DNA of 64,000 bases. Source: Spirochaeta isovalerica (GTDB lineage Bacteria > Spirochaetota > Spirochaetia > DSM-2461). The stretch is from NCBI RefSeq assembly GCF_014207565.1, contig NZ_JACHGJ010000002.1, positions 186,001-250,000 on the forward strand. Direction: 5' to 3'. The position numbers were made by a program, and so were the translations under genes. This document shows positions 18,601 through 26,429 of this stretch, piece by piece. Numbering within the stretch: the first letter of the stretch is position 1; every line of letters begins with the position of its first letter. The notes beneath the pieces are model-generated. The model was given only the letters and a program-made list of their open reading frames with translations. It was not told the DNA's origin and searched no databases.

Positions 18601-20156
18601 CTTCGGCATTTAACAGATCGGCTCTCGGATATTATCCGGTAAGGGAAAATGAAGTGATTACTGTCCGCGGTTTCAATCTGCAGAATGCGGGCAATGCCGT
18701 CTCCATAAACGGCGTGTCCAAAACTCCGGTATCCGGCACAGCTTCATCTCTTGACATCAATGTCGGCACCGATACAGCCTCGGGCGCCATTGCCGTTGTG
18801 ACAAACAGCATATCAAGCCAGAACAACAGCAACGACAACAGCCAGGTCAGCAATAAAGAAGATAACAACCTGAACAACTCGACTCTGAACGATGACAGAT
18901 ATCTCTATATCTGGAGTTTTGGTGCACTGGTCAATAGCAACAGCATTGCAGATCCCATTATGAGGATGGATGACAGTAGTAATTATTACATGTCATATGG
19001 TGCTAACGCCAATAGGTTCTATTTAAATAAAAACGGCACGGCACAGCAGTATGATCAGACGTATAATCAGTTCAACAATACAATGGTTGCGTTTGATGCT
19101 AACGGCAATATATACGGAAGCACATCCAACACCGATAGAATCGGCGATTCAGTAAACGGAGCTACCAGCTATACATTTTATGCCAAATCTCCGGGAAGTC
19201 GTGCAACGGGTAATACTGCCGGTTATTATAATGGGACGAACAAGCGGAGACTGGAACTGGCCTACAACAGCCAGACAGGCGTATATAATATTAACAGGGT
19301 CGAGTATCCTAAGATGGAGATCAAGGGAAGTGGAACCGACGCGGATCCCGCCAGAGTATACATGACTTACTTTGACAGTAACTCAGTGAACAACGAGTTG
19401 AAATTCCGATACGGAACTGTAGGTACCAATGCTGACAACATATCCGGAGGTATAAGCAACAACCTCAACAGCACTAATCCCGGATCGGCAACGGGATATC
19501 AGATCGTAGCTGACAGAAACTCGACTTATCCCGGCGGTAATTACTCCGACGCGGACGCCCTGTCCGACGGTACGGCTGTCATGACCTGGTATGATGCGGT
19601 GAACCGCCAGCTGATATTCTCCTATAACACAAATCCCGCCGGAGCGACACAGGCCCAGTGGCAGACCAATGCTGTCGTACTGGACACGAATTTCGCGGGA
19701 TGGTATGTCGATATGACTGTAGATGATGGCGACGGAATTCACATTGCCTATTACAGCAGCGGCTCGGGAGATCTGAAGTACGCTTACCTCAGCGCTTACA
19801 ATGCCTCTCCGACAGTGGTGACAGTTGATTCCTACTTGTCTACGGGTACGCAAATTACCATAAATACCAGACTCGAAGGCGGCAACTACGTTCCTTATAT
19901 TTCTTACTTTCAGCCATCTTTCGTTTCGACCACGAGTTCTGTCAAAGTCGCGTGGAGAGAAGACTTCGCCAGCCTGACTGATGGTGCGGTTATGGATGAC
20001 TATTCGGGATCCTGGGAGGTCATGACGATTCCATCGGGCAATGTGCCGGTAGACGGCATGGTCTGCAATGGAGTTCCGACCGGAGGCGCTTACGCAGATC
20101 AGGTCTTTATCAGCTACTATACTGATGCTTATTATGAAAGAACTTATTTAAAATGA
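9609..20156 (+). CDS. Giant Ig-repeat surface lipoprotein (3,515 aa)
   Basis: The N-terminus is a signal peptide with a relaxed lipobox (TFTSSC, Cys at residue ~26), so the protein is probably lipidated. Most of it is about 20 repeats of roughly 80-110 residues of a bacterial Ig-like type. Each begins near [IV]D-x-x-x-P (IDNKPP, VDNGPP, LDRTAP, IDNTAP) and ends in A-T-D-x-A-G-N/R. Asp/Gly-rich loops such as DEDNDGGPDRDN and DGDNDYDAADID suggest Ca2+ binding. Two unrelated modules interrupt the array (about residues 2051-2123 and 2478-2567). An IPT/TIG-like domain lies near 2980-3060. The last ~400 residues form a different, Tyr/Asn-rich beta domain. The likely role is adhesion or polymer binding. 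Base composition changes sharply near 13,000. A shared terminator follows the stop. Confidence 0.85.
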   Translation: MKERKAIFRFILAALLILAGTFTSSCELFTPGLGDEIDLEKPVVGIESHGNGDYIGGITHIAGFVSDDAGISSVTLSINDKDFPATFANGEWSLDLTTTDYADGEYEISVNAIDTAEKESTVSMLLIIDNKPPTVIVTTPSLYIGKKFNDLIEIKGEASDKTRVKEVWINVYNSTGDLIQSEKATGTTSWFYTLNSNVLTDQDEHYIDVIAVDFNGNQNNWFYHISDIYALSNDIANVPNIEKIDGVDNQGELIPIGPSGIISASFDTIRLTESGPVHLTLDIDQSSNTPVITIDGITVLGPNSIYPDGSITGSVSDDDLVIAGTLEIAIDEDNDGGPDRDNWIPVSGPPAADGKSIDWSHSFAGYAQGTHSFRMRVSDSGGTLFEHTDQIPITVDNGPPSIQIDSPAAGAIFTSSFTIDGSASDGDIVSSVEISLDGGSTWTNANTTPALPSDSVSWDYDFTVQADGSTDADYDYQIRVTDGSGRFSLMDRSVKVDATIPTAQIELSPESSTVNGTNVLIRGTSNDNRTIDKLYLSINPESVAPPADITTWLDEDDGVTGKYSWTYTLDSTTLIDGNYDITVVSVDIAGNESTPFTKTITVDQESDRPVITFSDIDKNETVASNNVLTGANFLVGFISEDDLFDPSLFSGNAIEISIDGGGWVPVSIPPLSSGTYVKWQHDISTLAEGEHNVKVRARDSLFVGTVGDSSTSVEYISNYNWAIEDSVDQNGIPFILNSGPPIITINPFSSSYFVGTVTIEGNAVDANGVSDVDISFDNGLTWTEIPITPGTSVNWTYDFTGPDGTYDFKIRCIEDYGTIAQESGSFVVDSAAPSIDTISSPTGLEIYISGSAFNVAGTASDSGDAGIEKVFWWTGDPLDTPPSTVFPYTGWNPAFGTNNWSGALDLTEIGEGDKTIFLFALDWSKNVSSVSSADFTVDQSSPTLTEDVSGIAGTATVYRNADINLGGNISDGTGIASLVVSYSKNGGVLTNLTSNIAAGRWDASLPVSLGDGGYELQIVATDNVGRTTTLNRNIVIDTSSPDLTVESPVNTELVDSNSYTISGKISDNGGVGVTELQYSRDNTNWSDITIAGLSWFVAGVDFSSPIGAETSQGARTLYIRATDGLNPEVIETITFNYDTENPVLTEILVNTDTEQIINSPVVFEGRAYDSNALTSLELIINNGVPADITIDVDGPDDTLGNGDDNYWTYTHPDTTDGVFAIVFRATDAAGRTTTIHRNLLLDRTAPNVPVITSSPGSYVTSNLSVTGTASDGTSGINTVQYSIDGEATWNALSGTDNWFGSIDVAAEAAGDHTVYIRSLDRAGNISASASQSYTIDRDNPVLTVSGFAGNEYRNTTFTIDGTMSDRDLGLTPISLIATLDGAPIDLTGYPLNQSTVNGTWSRDIPVNPGDNGTCQITIIATDAVGRSVSEIINVGIDTTDPALAVTTDFTGWFGSNTVLVEGTASDGGSQLKVVQYSFDDVNWNNLSVTSPWSGYISIPNGTANPLYIRSVDNVGNESTHESFSVNVDTASPVTSMVSPLTVVKLNGSIDLNIQILAQDIGQSGVVSAKVKVNSTDFTTPDASRILTPATAEFNNTWTLTLPAAAIPGTEGQIDINVQFTDNAGNEKIQSFPVLVDRTAPSVPVISSHNDGAYVNKTITLSGSASDTQGLQSVLLEIYNNATAGWEVLTTSGTYSWNADIDTVSYDTADYDRDGGTAGTQIRLRVTATDTAGNTASSIRDLIIDQNTDRPVVSLNNLQTTGTDTLKLSQTVFGSLLDDDGIVSFEISEDNSNWTSVTLSGSSWQYDVSAVNGTKNLYFRIEDGDGTLFVTNAADEPRVIGKSGGEIADILIFRLDTVTPEINSSIVADRAAPFDFVADTATITTNMPFGGSSSHFALKVLARDANTISSVVIDIPGLGTVPTFKGADEAGYETYSTAEQDISALGDGSIDLVITVTDDSGLTSTATRTILIDNTAPDLTYLSPRSSLDVVNGDIPVRGLASDAGSALAKVEYKVGYNYAGESWQDVSGSLFNWEIDFSGINKIDYYAGLEVENVDTNGTITLTSHGLANDTAVWVGGTTLPTGLSGSSTYYVVNATADTLQIASSAGGGALTFASVGTEVRISRYSKDANEDSIWELPVVVRATDTAGNASVVSDSAYVVLVDPSGDKPHPVVVYPDPDNVNRVMGGIIRIFGTAEDDDGVDSVYIQIDVDGDNDYDAADIDTEGFDWYNSGEGIAVTGAASWNININTSGEFNPSGAGTNPINFRVRAKDIYGTFGPWSDSHHIDVDNSVPKIGSTEAPTLTQGATVQSYISDMYIKGNWVLEGTIEDESDISDIQITGDIVGSLAGNPGWFTDYIGSGTDGYRMQIPINTSGTGQYVFTVTAVDNSDPKTNNSATFRINYDNTAPTLEAYDGLLPVEQSNKTYHLTSAVNEAGSGLERVAFFFLRQGTTDAEDRLYNPQEAKAGDANRTYLNQVYGSGSTIAFVDGLPRLSLSSVTRSDEYTLQHNDIIGNTNVRKGGLVRIGGLDRLITSVNLGTGEITWSGAVSISVTDAAVAYALIVDHDIPETPVWNPDNTLASITNDDGDGLIEELSKTGTEYVWDAYIDSKEIPDGPIEIHWVAFDKSGNFTADFVSTQVLNHRPMLASVLLGTDLNGINGVEESEKVPAYSLLDGLGNNQAVATSASGSGDASPFTAKGDTTIEIEVIGGNGALQYEFFEGAGVTNIHGSLQTLRADEISAVQPITVSTADFTSAEIGEGDKNLVFRIWDSTEETTIGLDSQWAQLTVPMIVDVIDGVAPKAVISPFFWTSESDNSLYGNSKTYGHIELSGVIDGTDPDVSGIVSIRGTSYDDQKLTDIYGRIDSFVMTNGSTADYPTGPASADETYTLLSSYSGGAWSSIDKLATEGWKFSAADVSLDQSGHRIEWQLDWDSSKITNIAELNRAVKIVTVDKGNNPSGYTVVNDASDTINNIPNYTVDVVPYITGISTSLDAVYPANPSAFNRSALGYYPVRENEVITVRGFNLQNAGNAVSINGVSKTPVSGTASSLDINVGTDTASGAIAVVTNSISSQNNSNDNSQVSNKEDNNLNNSTLNDDRYLYIWSFGALVNSNSIADPIMRMDDSSNYYMSYGANANRFYLNKNGTAQQYDQTYNQFNNTMVAFDANGNIYGSTSNTDRIGDSVNGATSYTFYAKSPGSRATGNTAGYYNGTNKRRLELAYNSQTGVYNINRVEYPKMEIKGSGTDADPARVYMTYFDSNSVNNELKFRYGTVGTNADNISGGISNNLNSTNPGSATGYQIVADRNSTYPGGNYSDADALSDGTAVMTWYDAVNRQLIFSYNTNPAGATQAQWQTNAVVLDTNFAGWYVDMTVDDGDGIHIAYYSSGSGDLKYAYLSAYNASPTVVTVDSYLSTGTQITINTRLEGGNYVPYISYFQPSFVSTTSSVKVAWREDFASLTDGAVMDDYSGSWEVMTIPSGNVPVDGMVCNGVPTGGAYADQVFISYYTDAYYERTYLK

Positions 20157-20160
20157 TATC

Positions 20161-20197
20161 ATATGGCCTGCCCTTGTCGATCAAGGGCAGGCCATAT
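20161..20197. terminator. Bidirectional terminator between convergent genes
   Basis: A perfect 16-bp stem (ATATGGCCTGCCCTTG 20161-20176 / 20182-20197) with a 5-nt loop, placed between the stops of the giant gene and the convergent minus-strand gene. T-runs are short on both sides. Confidence 0.8.
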
Positions 20198-20200
20198 CGT

Positions 20201-21388
20201 TTATTGAATGAGAAGATACTCTCTCAATTCTTCGATCAATTGTGAATTTAAATCGGATAAAGGATTAAGCAGAGCCATGCTGGCTGCTCCCCAAAGCCGC
20301 ACATTGGAAGCCTGTCTGTCCAATGCTTCCGACGTAGAGGACGCTGGAGCCAGACCGGAATAGGCAGAAAGCCCTGCCAGGATATCATTTTCCAGCAAAT
20401 CGGGAAGAATGGTCGTGATAGACCTTTTGAAAAGACTTTTCGAGCTCAATGCCATGGAATAGCCCGGCATCAGCAGAGCCGAAGCCCGGTCATCTTTCGA
20501 AAGAAAGGGAAAAGGTGATTCCGATAAATCGTTCAACAAGCTGTCCGGAAGTGTTCTGTGTGTTGACAGTCGCATGATACAGGCGCTGCTCAAATCATTC
20601 TCCAGAAAGAAAAGGACATCATCAAATGTGAAATGCAGCCAGTCCCTGCTGACTATGCCGTTGTTTTTCCAATTTGTCAGAACATTCAGGATATTTCTGA
20701 ATGTAATCCCCTCTCTCAGTTCCAGATTCAGAAGCTCCTCCAGATCCGAACTTTTATCGAATCGTGACCGAAGCGATTCCAGGCCATCAGGACCGGCAAT
20801 GCTTAGCGTCAGCACAGAGATGATATCCATCAGATCCCGGTCTTCGGCACCCGAAAGCAAAAGTGGATAACGATCCTTTCCCGCAAGAGAAGTTAGCTGG
20901 GTATTAAGGTTATCAAAACTGTATATGATACTCGTTTCCGGATCACCTTTGATATCGCTTCTTTTATAGGCCAGCTCGATATGGTCGAATTGGAGGGGGA
21001 GAACCAGATTGGCACCTTTATACTCAGTCAGCAATCTGGTCGAACGGGGATATCTTTCAATAAGAGCTGCATCTACAGGGAAAAGCAGATTATCCCATGA
21101 TTCTGTCAGAGTAAAGTTTTCCGTGATAAGTATGTCACAAGGATCTTTTTTGAACTGCTCTTCCAGGTTGCTTTTTCCGTCATATTCGATGATAAAAAAC
21201 TCTTTGCCGAGACCTGTCTCGGCGGAGCTCATAAGCTCAATCAGACGCGAGTACTGTTCCGGATTGGTCCTGTAAAATCCGATATGGGGATTTTTGCCTA
21301 CAGTCGTGAATCGGATAATATAGGCAGCAAGAATAAGAATCAGAAACAGAGCAATAAGAACCGGAAAAAGAATCTTGTTTTTAAACAT
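20201..21388 (-). CDS. Membrane-anchored type 2 periplasmic-binding-protein-like protein
   Basis: A 395-residue protein with one N-terminal hydrophobic helix (residues ~8-27) lacking a lipobox, so it is probably anchored facing the periplasm. The remainder resembles extracellular solute-binding proteins of ABC sugar importers: early strand HIGFYRTNPEQ, a DILITENF strand after ~50 residues, and LVLPLQFDHIELAYKRSD like the hinge of SBP family 1. No permease or ATPase for an importer is adjacent. Family assignment is by overall pattern only; it could be a sensory or scaffold protein. It is convergent with the giant lipoprotein. Confidence 0.5.
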   Translation of the reverse strand: MFKNKILFPVLIALFLILILAAYIIRFTTVGKNPHIGFYRTNPEQYSRLIELMSSAETGLGKEFFIIEYDGKSNLEEQFKKDPCDILITENFTLTESWDNLLFPVDAALIERYPRSTRLLTEYKGANLVLPLQFDHIELAYKRSDIKGDPETSIIYSFDNLNTQLTSLAGKDRYPLLLSGAEDRDLMDIISVLTLSIAGPDGLESLRSRFDKSSDLEELLNLELREGITFRNILNVLTNWKNNGIVSRDWLHFTFDDVLFFLENDLSSACIMRLSTHRTLPDSLLNDLSESPFPFLSKDDRASALLMPGYSMALSSKSLFKRSITTILPDLLENDILAGLSAYSGLAPASSTSEALDRQASNVRLWGAASMALLNPLSDLNSQLIEELREYLLIQ

Positions 21389-21563
21389 TACATTTCCTCA
21401 AGTAAGATAAGTGAATTATACATTTGACCAGAAAAATAATCAAAGTTTTGGTTTTTTCCCCGATCAAACAGAGATTTCTTTTTTAACCATTCTCTCCCTT
21501 GCAAACAAAATTTGGTTTCCCTATTATTTAGTTCTATATTCTGAAAGGGGGGAGGTTCATCAA

Positions 21564-23354
21564 ATGCGTACTTTCACCAATATCCCGTCCTCTTCAGGCA
21601 GCGGTCTGTGGTTTCTGCTTAAAGGGTTCAGGGTTAAATTCTTTTCGGCTCTACTTTTTCAGGCCGGCGAAGTCGCCGCCGGTACAGCCGGATATTTTGT
21701 TCTCCGTTTTTATGTCGATGACATCATCAATACGGGAGACTGGCGCTTTCCGCTTATTTATTTCTCTCTCTTTTACATAGGGTTCGCTCTCTTCAGGGGG
21801 GTGTTCTCTTTCCTGACGGCACGGGGTGTCGGCGGAACCGCCGAGGGAATCGCCCGGGATTTGAGGAACTCAATTTTTGATCACATACAGAAGCTCTCCT
21901 TTTCCTATCACGATAAAACCAGAACGGGGGAACTGATACAGAAATCCACATCCGATGTGGACACGATCCGGCGATTCTATAATGAGATGATTTCGGGGCT
22001 TTCCCGGATTCTTTTTATGTTTATCATCAACCTTGTTTCGATTTTTTATCTCAACACGAAACTGGCGCTTCTTTCCATAATCGTTATTCCGCTTCTGGTT
22101 GCCATGTCTGTCTTTTTCTTCAACCGCATACACAATTCCTACGAGTCTTATCAGGATCAGGACGGGAAAGTCTCATCGGCCGTTCAGGAAAATCTGACCG
22201 GTGTCCGCGTCGTCCGCGCTTTTGCCCGGCAGAATTTTGAAATGGAAAAGTTTGATGAGGAAAACCGGGAGAAATTCAAACGGGGAAAACGTTTTCTGAT
22301 CAATCACGCCATGTACTGGCCTTCTTCTCATATCGTCTGTGCCGCCCAGCAGGTTTTCGGCATTATCATGGCGGCTTTTATGGTAATCGACGGGACACTT
22401 TCCATAGGTGATATGGTCGCCTATATCGGATTTCTGAACACCATTATCTGGCCGATTCAGCAGATGGGACGTATTGTCGCCCAGTTATCAACTGCTTCTG
22501 TTTCTTATGGAAGGGTGGCCTCCATTCTTCTTAATGATCAGGAGGAGCTGACTTTGGGCAAGGCCGATGCTCCTTTAAAAGGACATATCGAATACAGGAA
22601 TCTCTCCTTCAGTTACGATAACTCAGGGAAGGTTCTGAAAAATATCGATATTGTCTGCGAGCCGGGGCATTCCGTGGCTCTGCTGGGAGAAACCGGATCG
22701 GGAAAAACGTCTCTGGTTAATCTGCTTCCGGGCTTCTACAAAAAGGACAGCGGTGAACTGCTTATCGACGGCCATCCCATAGAAGAGTATTCCCGTCACT
22801 TTCTTCGGCGGAACATCGGAATCGTGGAACAGGAGCCTTTTCTTTTCTCCACAACAATCCGGGAGAATATTTCTTACGGAGTGGACCGGGACGTCAGCGA
22901 AGAGGAAATCCATGAAGCGGCTAAAGCGGCTGCCATCCACAAGAGCATTCTCTCCTTTCCTGAAAAATACGATACCATCGTAGGGGAAAAGGGGGTGACC
23001 CTTTCCGGCGGCCAGAAACAGAGAATCGCCATCGCGCGAACCATTCTCAAAAATCCCCGCATCCTCATTCTCGACGACTCGACTTCGGCTGTTGATGCGG
23101 AGACGGAAGACAATATCCGCGATGCATTGAATTCTCTGATGAAGGGGCGGACCACATTTATCATCGCTCACAGGGTTCAGAGTCTGATCGATGCCGACCA
23201 GATCCTTGTGTTTAAGGAAGGGCGGATCATTCAGAGAGGTGTGCACCAGTCCCTTATTGATGTTCCGGGATTCTATAAACATGTATTCGAGCTTCAGAAC
23301 AAGATCGAAGCGGAACTGGAAGCGGAGCTGGAACAGGAGGTCATCAGTGGCTGA
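21564..23354 (+). CDS. ABC exporter half-transporter with degenerate catalytic site
   Basis: A 596-residue type IV exporter subunit: six membrane helices, then an ATPase domain. Walker A is GETGSGKTS, the signature is LSGGQKQRIAIAR, and Walker B is ILILDDSTSAVD. The catalytic Glu after Walker B is Asp, the hallmark of the non-catalytic site in heterodimeric exporters such as TM287/288 or BmrCD. I chose the ATG at 21564 because AGGGGGGAGG sits eight bases before it and the family N-terminus begins there; the frame extends upstream to 21411 without resembling protein. It overlaps its partner gene by eight bases. Likely substrates are drugs or lipids. Confidence 0.88.
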   Translation: MRTFTNIPSSSGSGLWFLLKGFRVKFFSALLFQAGEVAAGTAGYFVLRFYVDDIINTGDWRFPLIYFSLFYIGFALFRGVFSFLTARGVGGTAEGIARDLRNSIFDHIQKLSFSYHDKTRTGELIQKSTSDVDTIRRFYNEMISGLSRILFMFIINLVSIFYLNTKLALLSIIVIPLLVAMSVFFFNRIHNSYESYQDQDGKVSSAVQENLTGVRVVRAFARQNFEMEKFDEENREKFKRGKRFLINHAMYWPSSHIVCAAQQVFGIIMAAFMVIDGTLSIGDMVAYIGFLNTIIWPIQQMGRIVAQLSTASVSYGRVASILLNDQEELTLGKADAPLKGHIEYRNLSFSYDNSGKVLKNIDIVCEPGHSVALLGETGSGKTSLVNLLPGFYKKDSGELLIDGHPIEEYSRHFLRRNIGIVEQEPFLFSTTIRENISYGVDRDVSEEEIHEAAKAAAIHKSILSFPEKYDTIVGEKGVTLSGGQKQRIAIARTILKNPRILILDDSTSAVDAETEDNIRDALNSLMKGRTTFIIAHRVQSLIDADQILVFKEGRIIQRGVHQSLIDVPGFYKHVFELQNKIEAELEAELEQEVISG

Positions 23355-25146
23355 GTCACATTTTAAAGAAGAAAGCTTCAGCAATAAGCTGTCATTCAAA
23401 ACGGCTGCGAGAATTGTCAGACAGGCGACTCCGCACTGGCCGCTGCTTATAGGTTTTATTCTCTTTATAATGGTTACGGCTTTTATAGAAGCCTTTAACA
23501 CTTACATTGTAAAGAATGCCATCGACCTGGCCGTCATCCCCGGCGACGGTCCGATGCTGCTGCGGTTTATGATGATCTACGGAAGCCTCCATATCGTTCT
23601 GGCGGGAACTGTCTTCGGTTTTATCTACTGCGCGGGGAGATTGGGTGAGCAGATTCAGTACGATTTGAGGAAAAAGCTCTTCAATCACCTTCAGGATCTG
23701 TCTTTTTCCTATTTTGACAAGACTCCCGTCGGCTGGATTATCTCCCGCTGTACTTCTGACATTCAGAGAGTCTCCGATCTGGTTACCTGGAACCTTCTGG
23801 ACCTGGTCTGGGCTATCACCAATATCATTTCGGCCATGGTTTTCATGTTTCTCATCAACTGGAAGCTGGCTTTGATTGTTGTCGTGGCCATGCCGATCCT
23901 TATCTCCATAGCTCTGCGTTTCCAGAAATACATTATTGGAGAGTTCCGTAAGGTCAGGTCCATCAACTCAAAAATAACCGGGGCCTATAATGAAAACATT
24001 ACAGGGGTTAAAATCATAAAGGCTCTTGTCCGGGAAAAGAAGAATCTATCACTCTTCGGGCAACTGACCGATAACATGTATAACGCTTCCTACAGAGCGG
24101 TCTGGCTGTCAGCTATATTTCTTCCCATTGTCCAGCTACTTACGGCTGTGGCTTTCGGCGCTGTTCTGTGGTTCGGGGGCTTTCAGTTCAAGCTCGGGCT
24201 TTTCACAATCGGAGGGATTCAGGCCTTTATCAGTTACATCACTTTTATGATGTGGCCGGTTCAGGATCTTGCCAGAGTATACGGAGAGATGCAGCAGGCT
24301 GTCGCCAGCGCAGAGAGGGTTTTTTCCCTGATAGATACGGAACCGGATATTCAGGACACTCCCGATTCCTATGATGTCGAGTCTGTAAAAGGTGAAATCG
24401 AGTTCAGGAATGTAGATTTTTACTACGAAGAGAATAATCCTGTTCTCAGTGATTTTTCCCTTACAGTCAAACCGGGTGAGACTATCGCTCTGGTAGGTCC
24501 GACAGGCGGAGGGAAATCGACAATCGTCAACCTGATCTGCCGGTTTTATGAACCGAAAAAAGGCCGGATCCTCATGGGTGGCCGCGATTACAGATCATTT
24601 ACACAGCAGTCTCTTCAGTCAAAGCTGGGGGTCGTACTCCAGACTCCTCATCTCTTCTCCGGAACCATTATGGATAATATCCGGTATGGCAGGCTTGAAG
24701 CCTCTGATGAAGAAGTCATAGAGGCCGCGAAACTGGCTCATGCCCATGATTTTATCGCCGAGCTGGATAAACAGTATTATGAGGATGTCGGAGAGGAGGG
24801 AACCCTTCTTTCGGTCGGACAGAAGCAGCTTATCTCTCTGGCCCGAGCCATTCTCGCCAAGCCGGAGATTATTATAATGGATGAAGCCACCAGTTCAATC
24901 GATACGCTGACGGAAGAGCTTATCCAGAAAGGCATGGACACATTGCTCGATGGATCGACGGGGTTTGTCATCGCCCACAGGCTCTCAACTATCCGCAACG
25001 CCGACCGCATTCTGGTTATTGAAAGCGGGAAGATTAAAGAGATGGGCAGCCATAGGGAACTGCTGGCTAAGCGCGGTCATTATTTCGATCTGTATACGCG
25101 ACAGTTCCGCAGGGAAAGACAGAGGGACCTCCATGTCTTCAGCTGA
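23347..25146 (+). CDS. ABC exporter half-transporter, partner subunit
   Basis: A 599-residue partner of the preceding subunit. The start is the GTG at 23347, with AGGAGG eight bases upstream, inside the end of the first gene. Six membrane helices are followed by an ATPase domain with Walker A GPTGGGKST, Walker B IIIMDEATSSID (catalytic Glu present) and the altered signature LSVGQKQ. In a heterodimer the weak signature here would face the Asp-containing Walker B of the partner, forming the degenerate site. The canonical signature of the partner faces this intact Walker B. The pattern argues for an obligate heterodimer. The next gene, an SDR enzyme, overlaps its end by 14 bp. Confidence 0.88.
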   Translation: MAESHFKEESFSNKLSFKTAARIVRQATPHWPLLIGFILFIMVTAFIEAFNTYIVKNAIDLAVIPGDGPMLLRFMMIYGSLHIVLAGTVFGFIYCAGRLGEQIQYDLRKKLFNHLQDLSFSYFDKTPVGWIISRCTSDIQRVSDLVTWNLLDLVWAITNIISAMVFMFLINWKLALIVVVAMPILISIALRFQKYIIGEFRKVRSINSKITGAYNENITGVKIIKALVREKKNLSLFGQLTDNMYNASYRAVWLSAIFLPIVQLLTAVAFGAVLWFGGFQFKLGLFTIGGIQAFISYITFMMWPVQDLARVYGEMQQAVASAERVFSLIDTEPDIQDTPDSYDVESVKGEIEFRNVDFYYEENNPVLSDFSLTVKPGETIALVGPTGGGKSTIVNLICRFYEPKKGRILMGGRDYRSFTQQSLQSKLGVVLQTPHLFSGTIMDNIRYGRLEASDEEVIEAAKLAHAHDFIAELDKQYYEDVGEEGTLLSVGQKQLISLARAILAKPEIIIMDEATSSIDTLTEELIQKGMDTLLDGSTGFVIAHRLSTIRNADRILVIESGKIKEMGSHRELLAKRGHYFDLYTRQFRRERQRDLHVFS

Positions 25147-25903
25147 AAAGAATAAGCGGCCTCTGGCACTTATCACCGGTGCCGGCCGCTCTATCGGAAT
25201 AGGAGCGGCAATCGCCCGAACTCTTGCCGCAGATGGGTGGGATCTCGCTTTGAGCTACTGGACTCCTTACGATAAATCCATGCCCTGGGGAATCCGATCC
25301 GGAGAAACAGAAGCGCTGCGCGACGAACTGGTTTCTTCAGGTGCTAATGCATCTCTCTATCCGGCTGATTTGAGCGATCCCGCTCAGCCTGAGCAACTGT
25401 TTGAAACCATTGAAGCGGAACAGGGGGCAGTTCAGGCCATGATTCTCTCCCATTGTTATTCTGTTGACAGCGATATATTTTCAACTACTGTGGAGAGTTT
25501 TGACAGACATTTTGCTGTAAATGCCAGAGCCTCGTGGCTGCTGGTTCGGGAATTCGGTATGCGCTATAAAGATCAGTCCGGAAAGGGACGGATTATAGGA
25601 TTAACAAGTGACCATACAGCGGGAAACCTCCCTTACGGTGCCAGTAAAGGGGCTCTTGATCGTATTGTACTGGCTTCGGCGGTGGAATTCAGGGATAAGG
25701 GCATAACCGCCAATGTTATCAATCCCGGAGCAACCGACACCGGGTGGATGGATGAAGACCTGAAAAAAACGATCGGGAGTATTACCTTGTCCAATCGCCT
25801 GGGAACTCCCCGGGATTGTGCCAATCTTGTCCGGTTTCTCTGTTCGGAAAACGGACAGTGGGTAAATGGTCAGCTTCTCTATAGCAACGGTGGAATTGCT
25901 TAG
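25133..25903 (+). CDS. Short-chain dehydrogenase/reductase
   Basis: A 256-residue classical-type SDR. The Rossmann motif is ITGAGRSIGIGAAIA near residue 15, with an extra residue relative to TGxxxGIG. The active site is YGASKGALDR (Y-X3-K), preceded by a TSDH strand end. The C-terminal VNGQLLYSNGG is the usual SDR ending. I chose the ATG at 25133 (AGAGGGA upstream); an open frame runs further 5' inside the ABC gene. It is translationally coupled to the ABC exporter, so it may act on a related compound; the substrate is unknown. It overlaps a convergent marR gene by four bases. Confidence 0.85.
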   Translation: MSSAEKNKRPLALITGAGRSIGIGAAIARTLAADGWDLALSYWTPYDKSMPWGIRSGETEALRDELVSSGANASLYPADLSDPAQPEQLFETIEAEQGAVQAMILSHCYSVDSDIFSTTVESFDRHFAVNARASWLLVREFGMRYKDQSGKGRIIGLTSDHTAGNLPYGASKGALDRIVLASAVEFRDKGITANVINPGATDTGWMDEDLKKTIGSITLSNRLGTPRDCANLVRFLCSENGQWVNGQLLYSNGGIA

Positions 25904-26328
25904 TCGAGAATGGTAATCATCTTTTTCAGGATTTCTGTTTCTTTCTTGTTAACTTTTAATTTGCTGTCTTGAACATGAGAATCTGTTTGATCCAGGATCT
26001 GCTTATAAAGATCTTCTCCCGATTCGGTCAGATAGACTCTTACCTTTCTGCGGTCATCAGTCTGGCGTTCACATTTAACAAAACCCTTATTCACCAGAGA
26101 ATCTATCAGAATGGATAAATTGCCTTTCGTGACATTGAGGATTTCCCATAATTCCTTCATGACAGATCCGTTGAAAAGACCTGTAATCAGTATGGTTTTT
26201 ATTTGTGTTTTGTTCAGCTTATGCTCTTTCTGTAATTCGGGAAGTTCGGGATATACAAGCTTATCTATTCGCGGAAGCAATTGTACATATAATTTAAGTT
26301 GTTCTACTATCGTGTCTGTTTGCATCAT
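25900..26328 (-). CDS. MarR-family transcriptional regulator
   Basis: A 142-residue protein of normal MarR length. The helix-turn-helix is NVTKGNLSILIDSLVNKGFV, followed by the wing ERQTDDRRKVRVYLTESG. Helix 1 and the C-terminal helix would form the dimer interface. It lies convergent to the exporter/SDR operon and divergent from an unknown gene at 26430. A palindromic core AACTTTAGTT sits about 45 bp upstream of its start and recurs at the next promoter region (27533-27548), so it probably controls the neighbouring unknown genes, though this is inference. Confidence 0.85.
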   Translation of the reverse strand: MMQTDTIVEQLKLYVQLLPRIDKLVYPELPELQKEHKLNKTQIKTILITGLFNGSVMKELWEILNVTKGNLSILIDSLVNKGFVKCERQTDDRRKVRVYLTESGEDLYKQILDQTDSHVQDSKLKVNKKETEILKKMITILD

Positions 26329-26359
26329 ATATTAGTTGTATGATATTTTTCCACCACCG

Positions 26360-26381
26360 TAAAGTATTATAACTTTAGTTG
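26360..26381. promoter_or_regulatory. Candidate MarR operator (AACTTTAGTT core)
   Basis: Overlapping inverted repeats: TAAAGT (26360-26365) / ACTTTA (26372-26377), and TATAACTTTAGTT at 26368-26380 with core AACT-TT-AGTT. The 13-mer is identical to the reverse complement of part of 27533-27548. A further IR, ATCATA / TATGAT (26324-26344), overlaps the marR start. Confidence 0.6.
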
Positions 26382-26429
26382 AATAGACATTCTCAATTAA
26401 TCGCAATAATCTGAACCAGGAGTTTAGAT

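Noticed and set aside
21411-21563. Longer N-terminus for the first ABC exporter subunit
   Set aside because: The extra 51 residues do not resemble the family, and a strong ribosome site lies just before the ATG at 21564.
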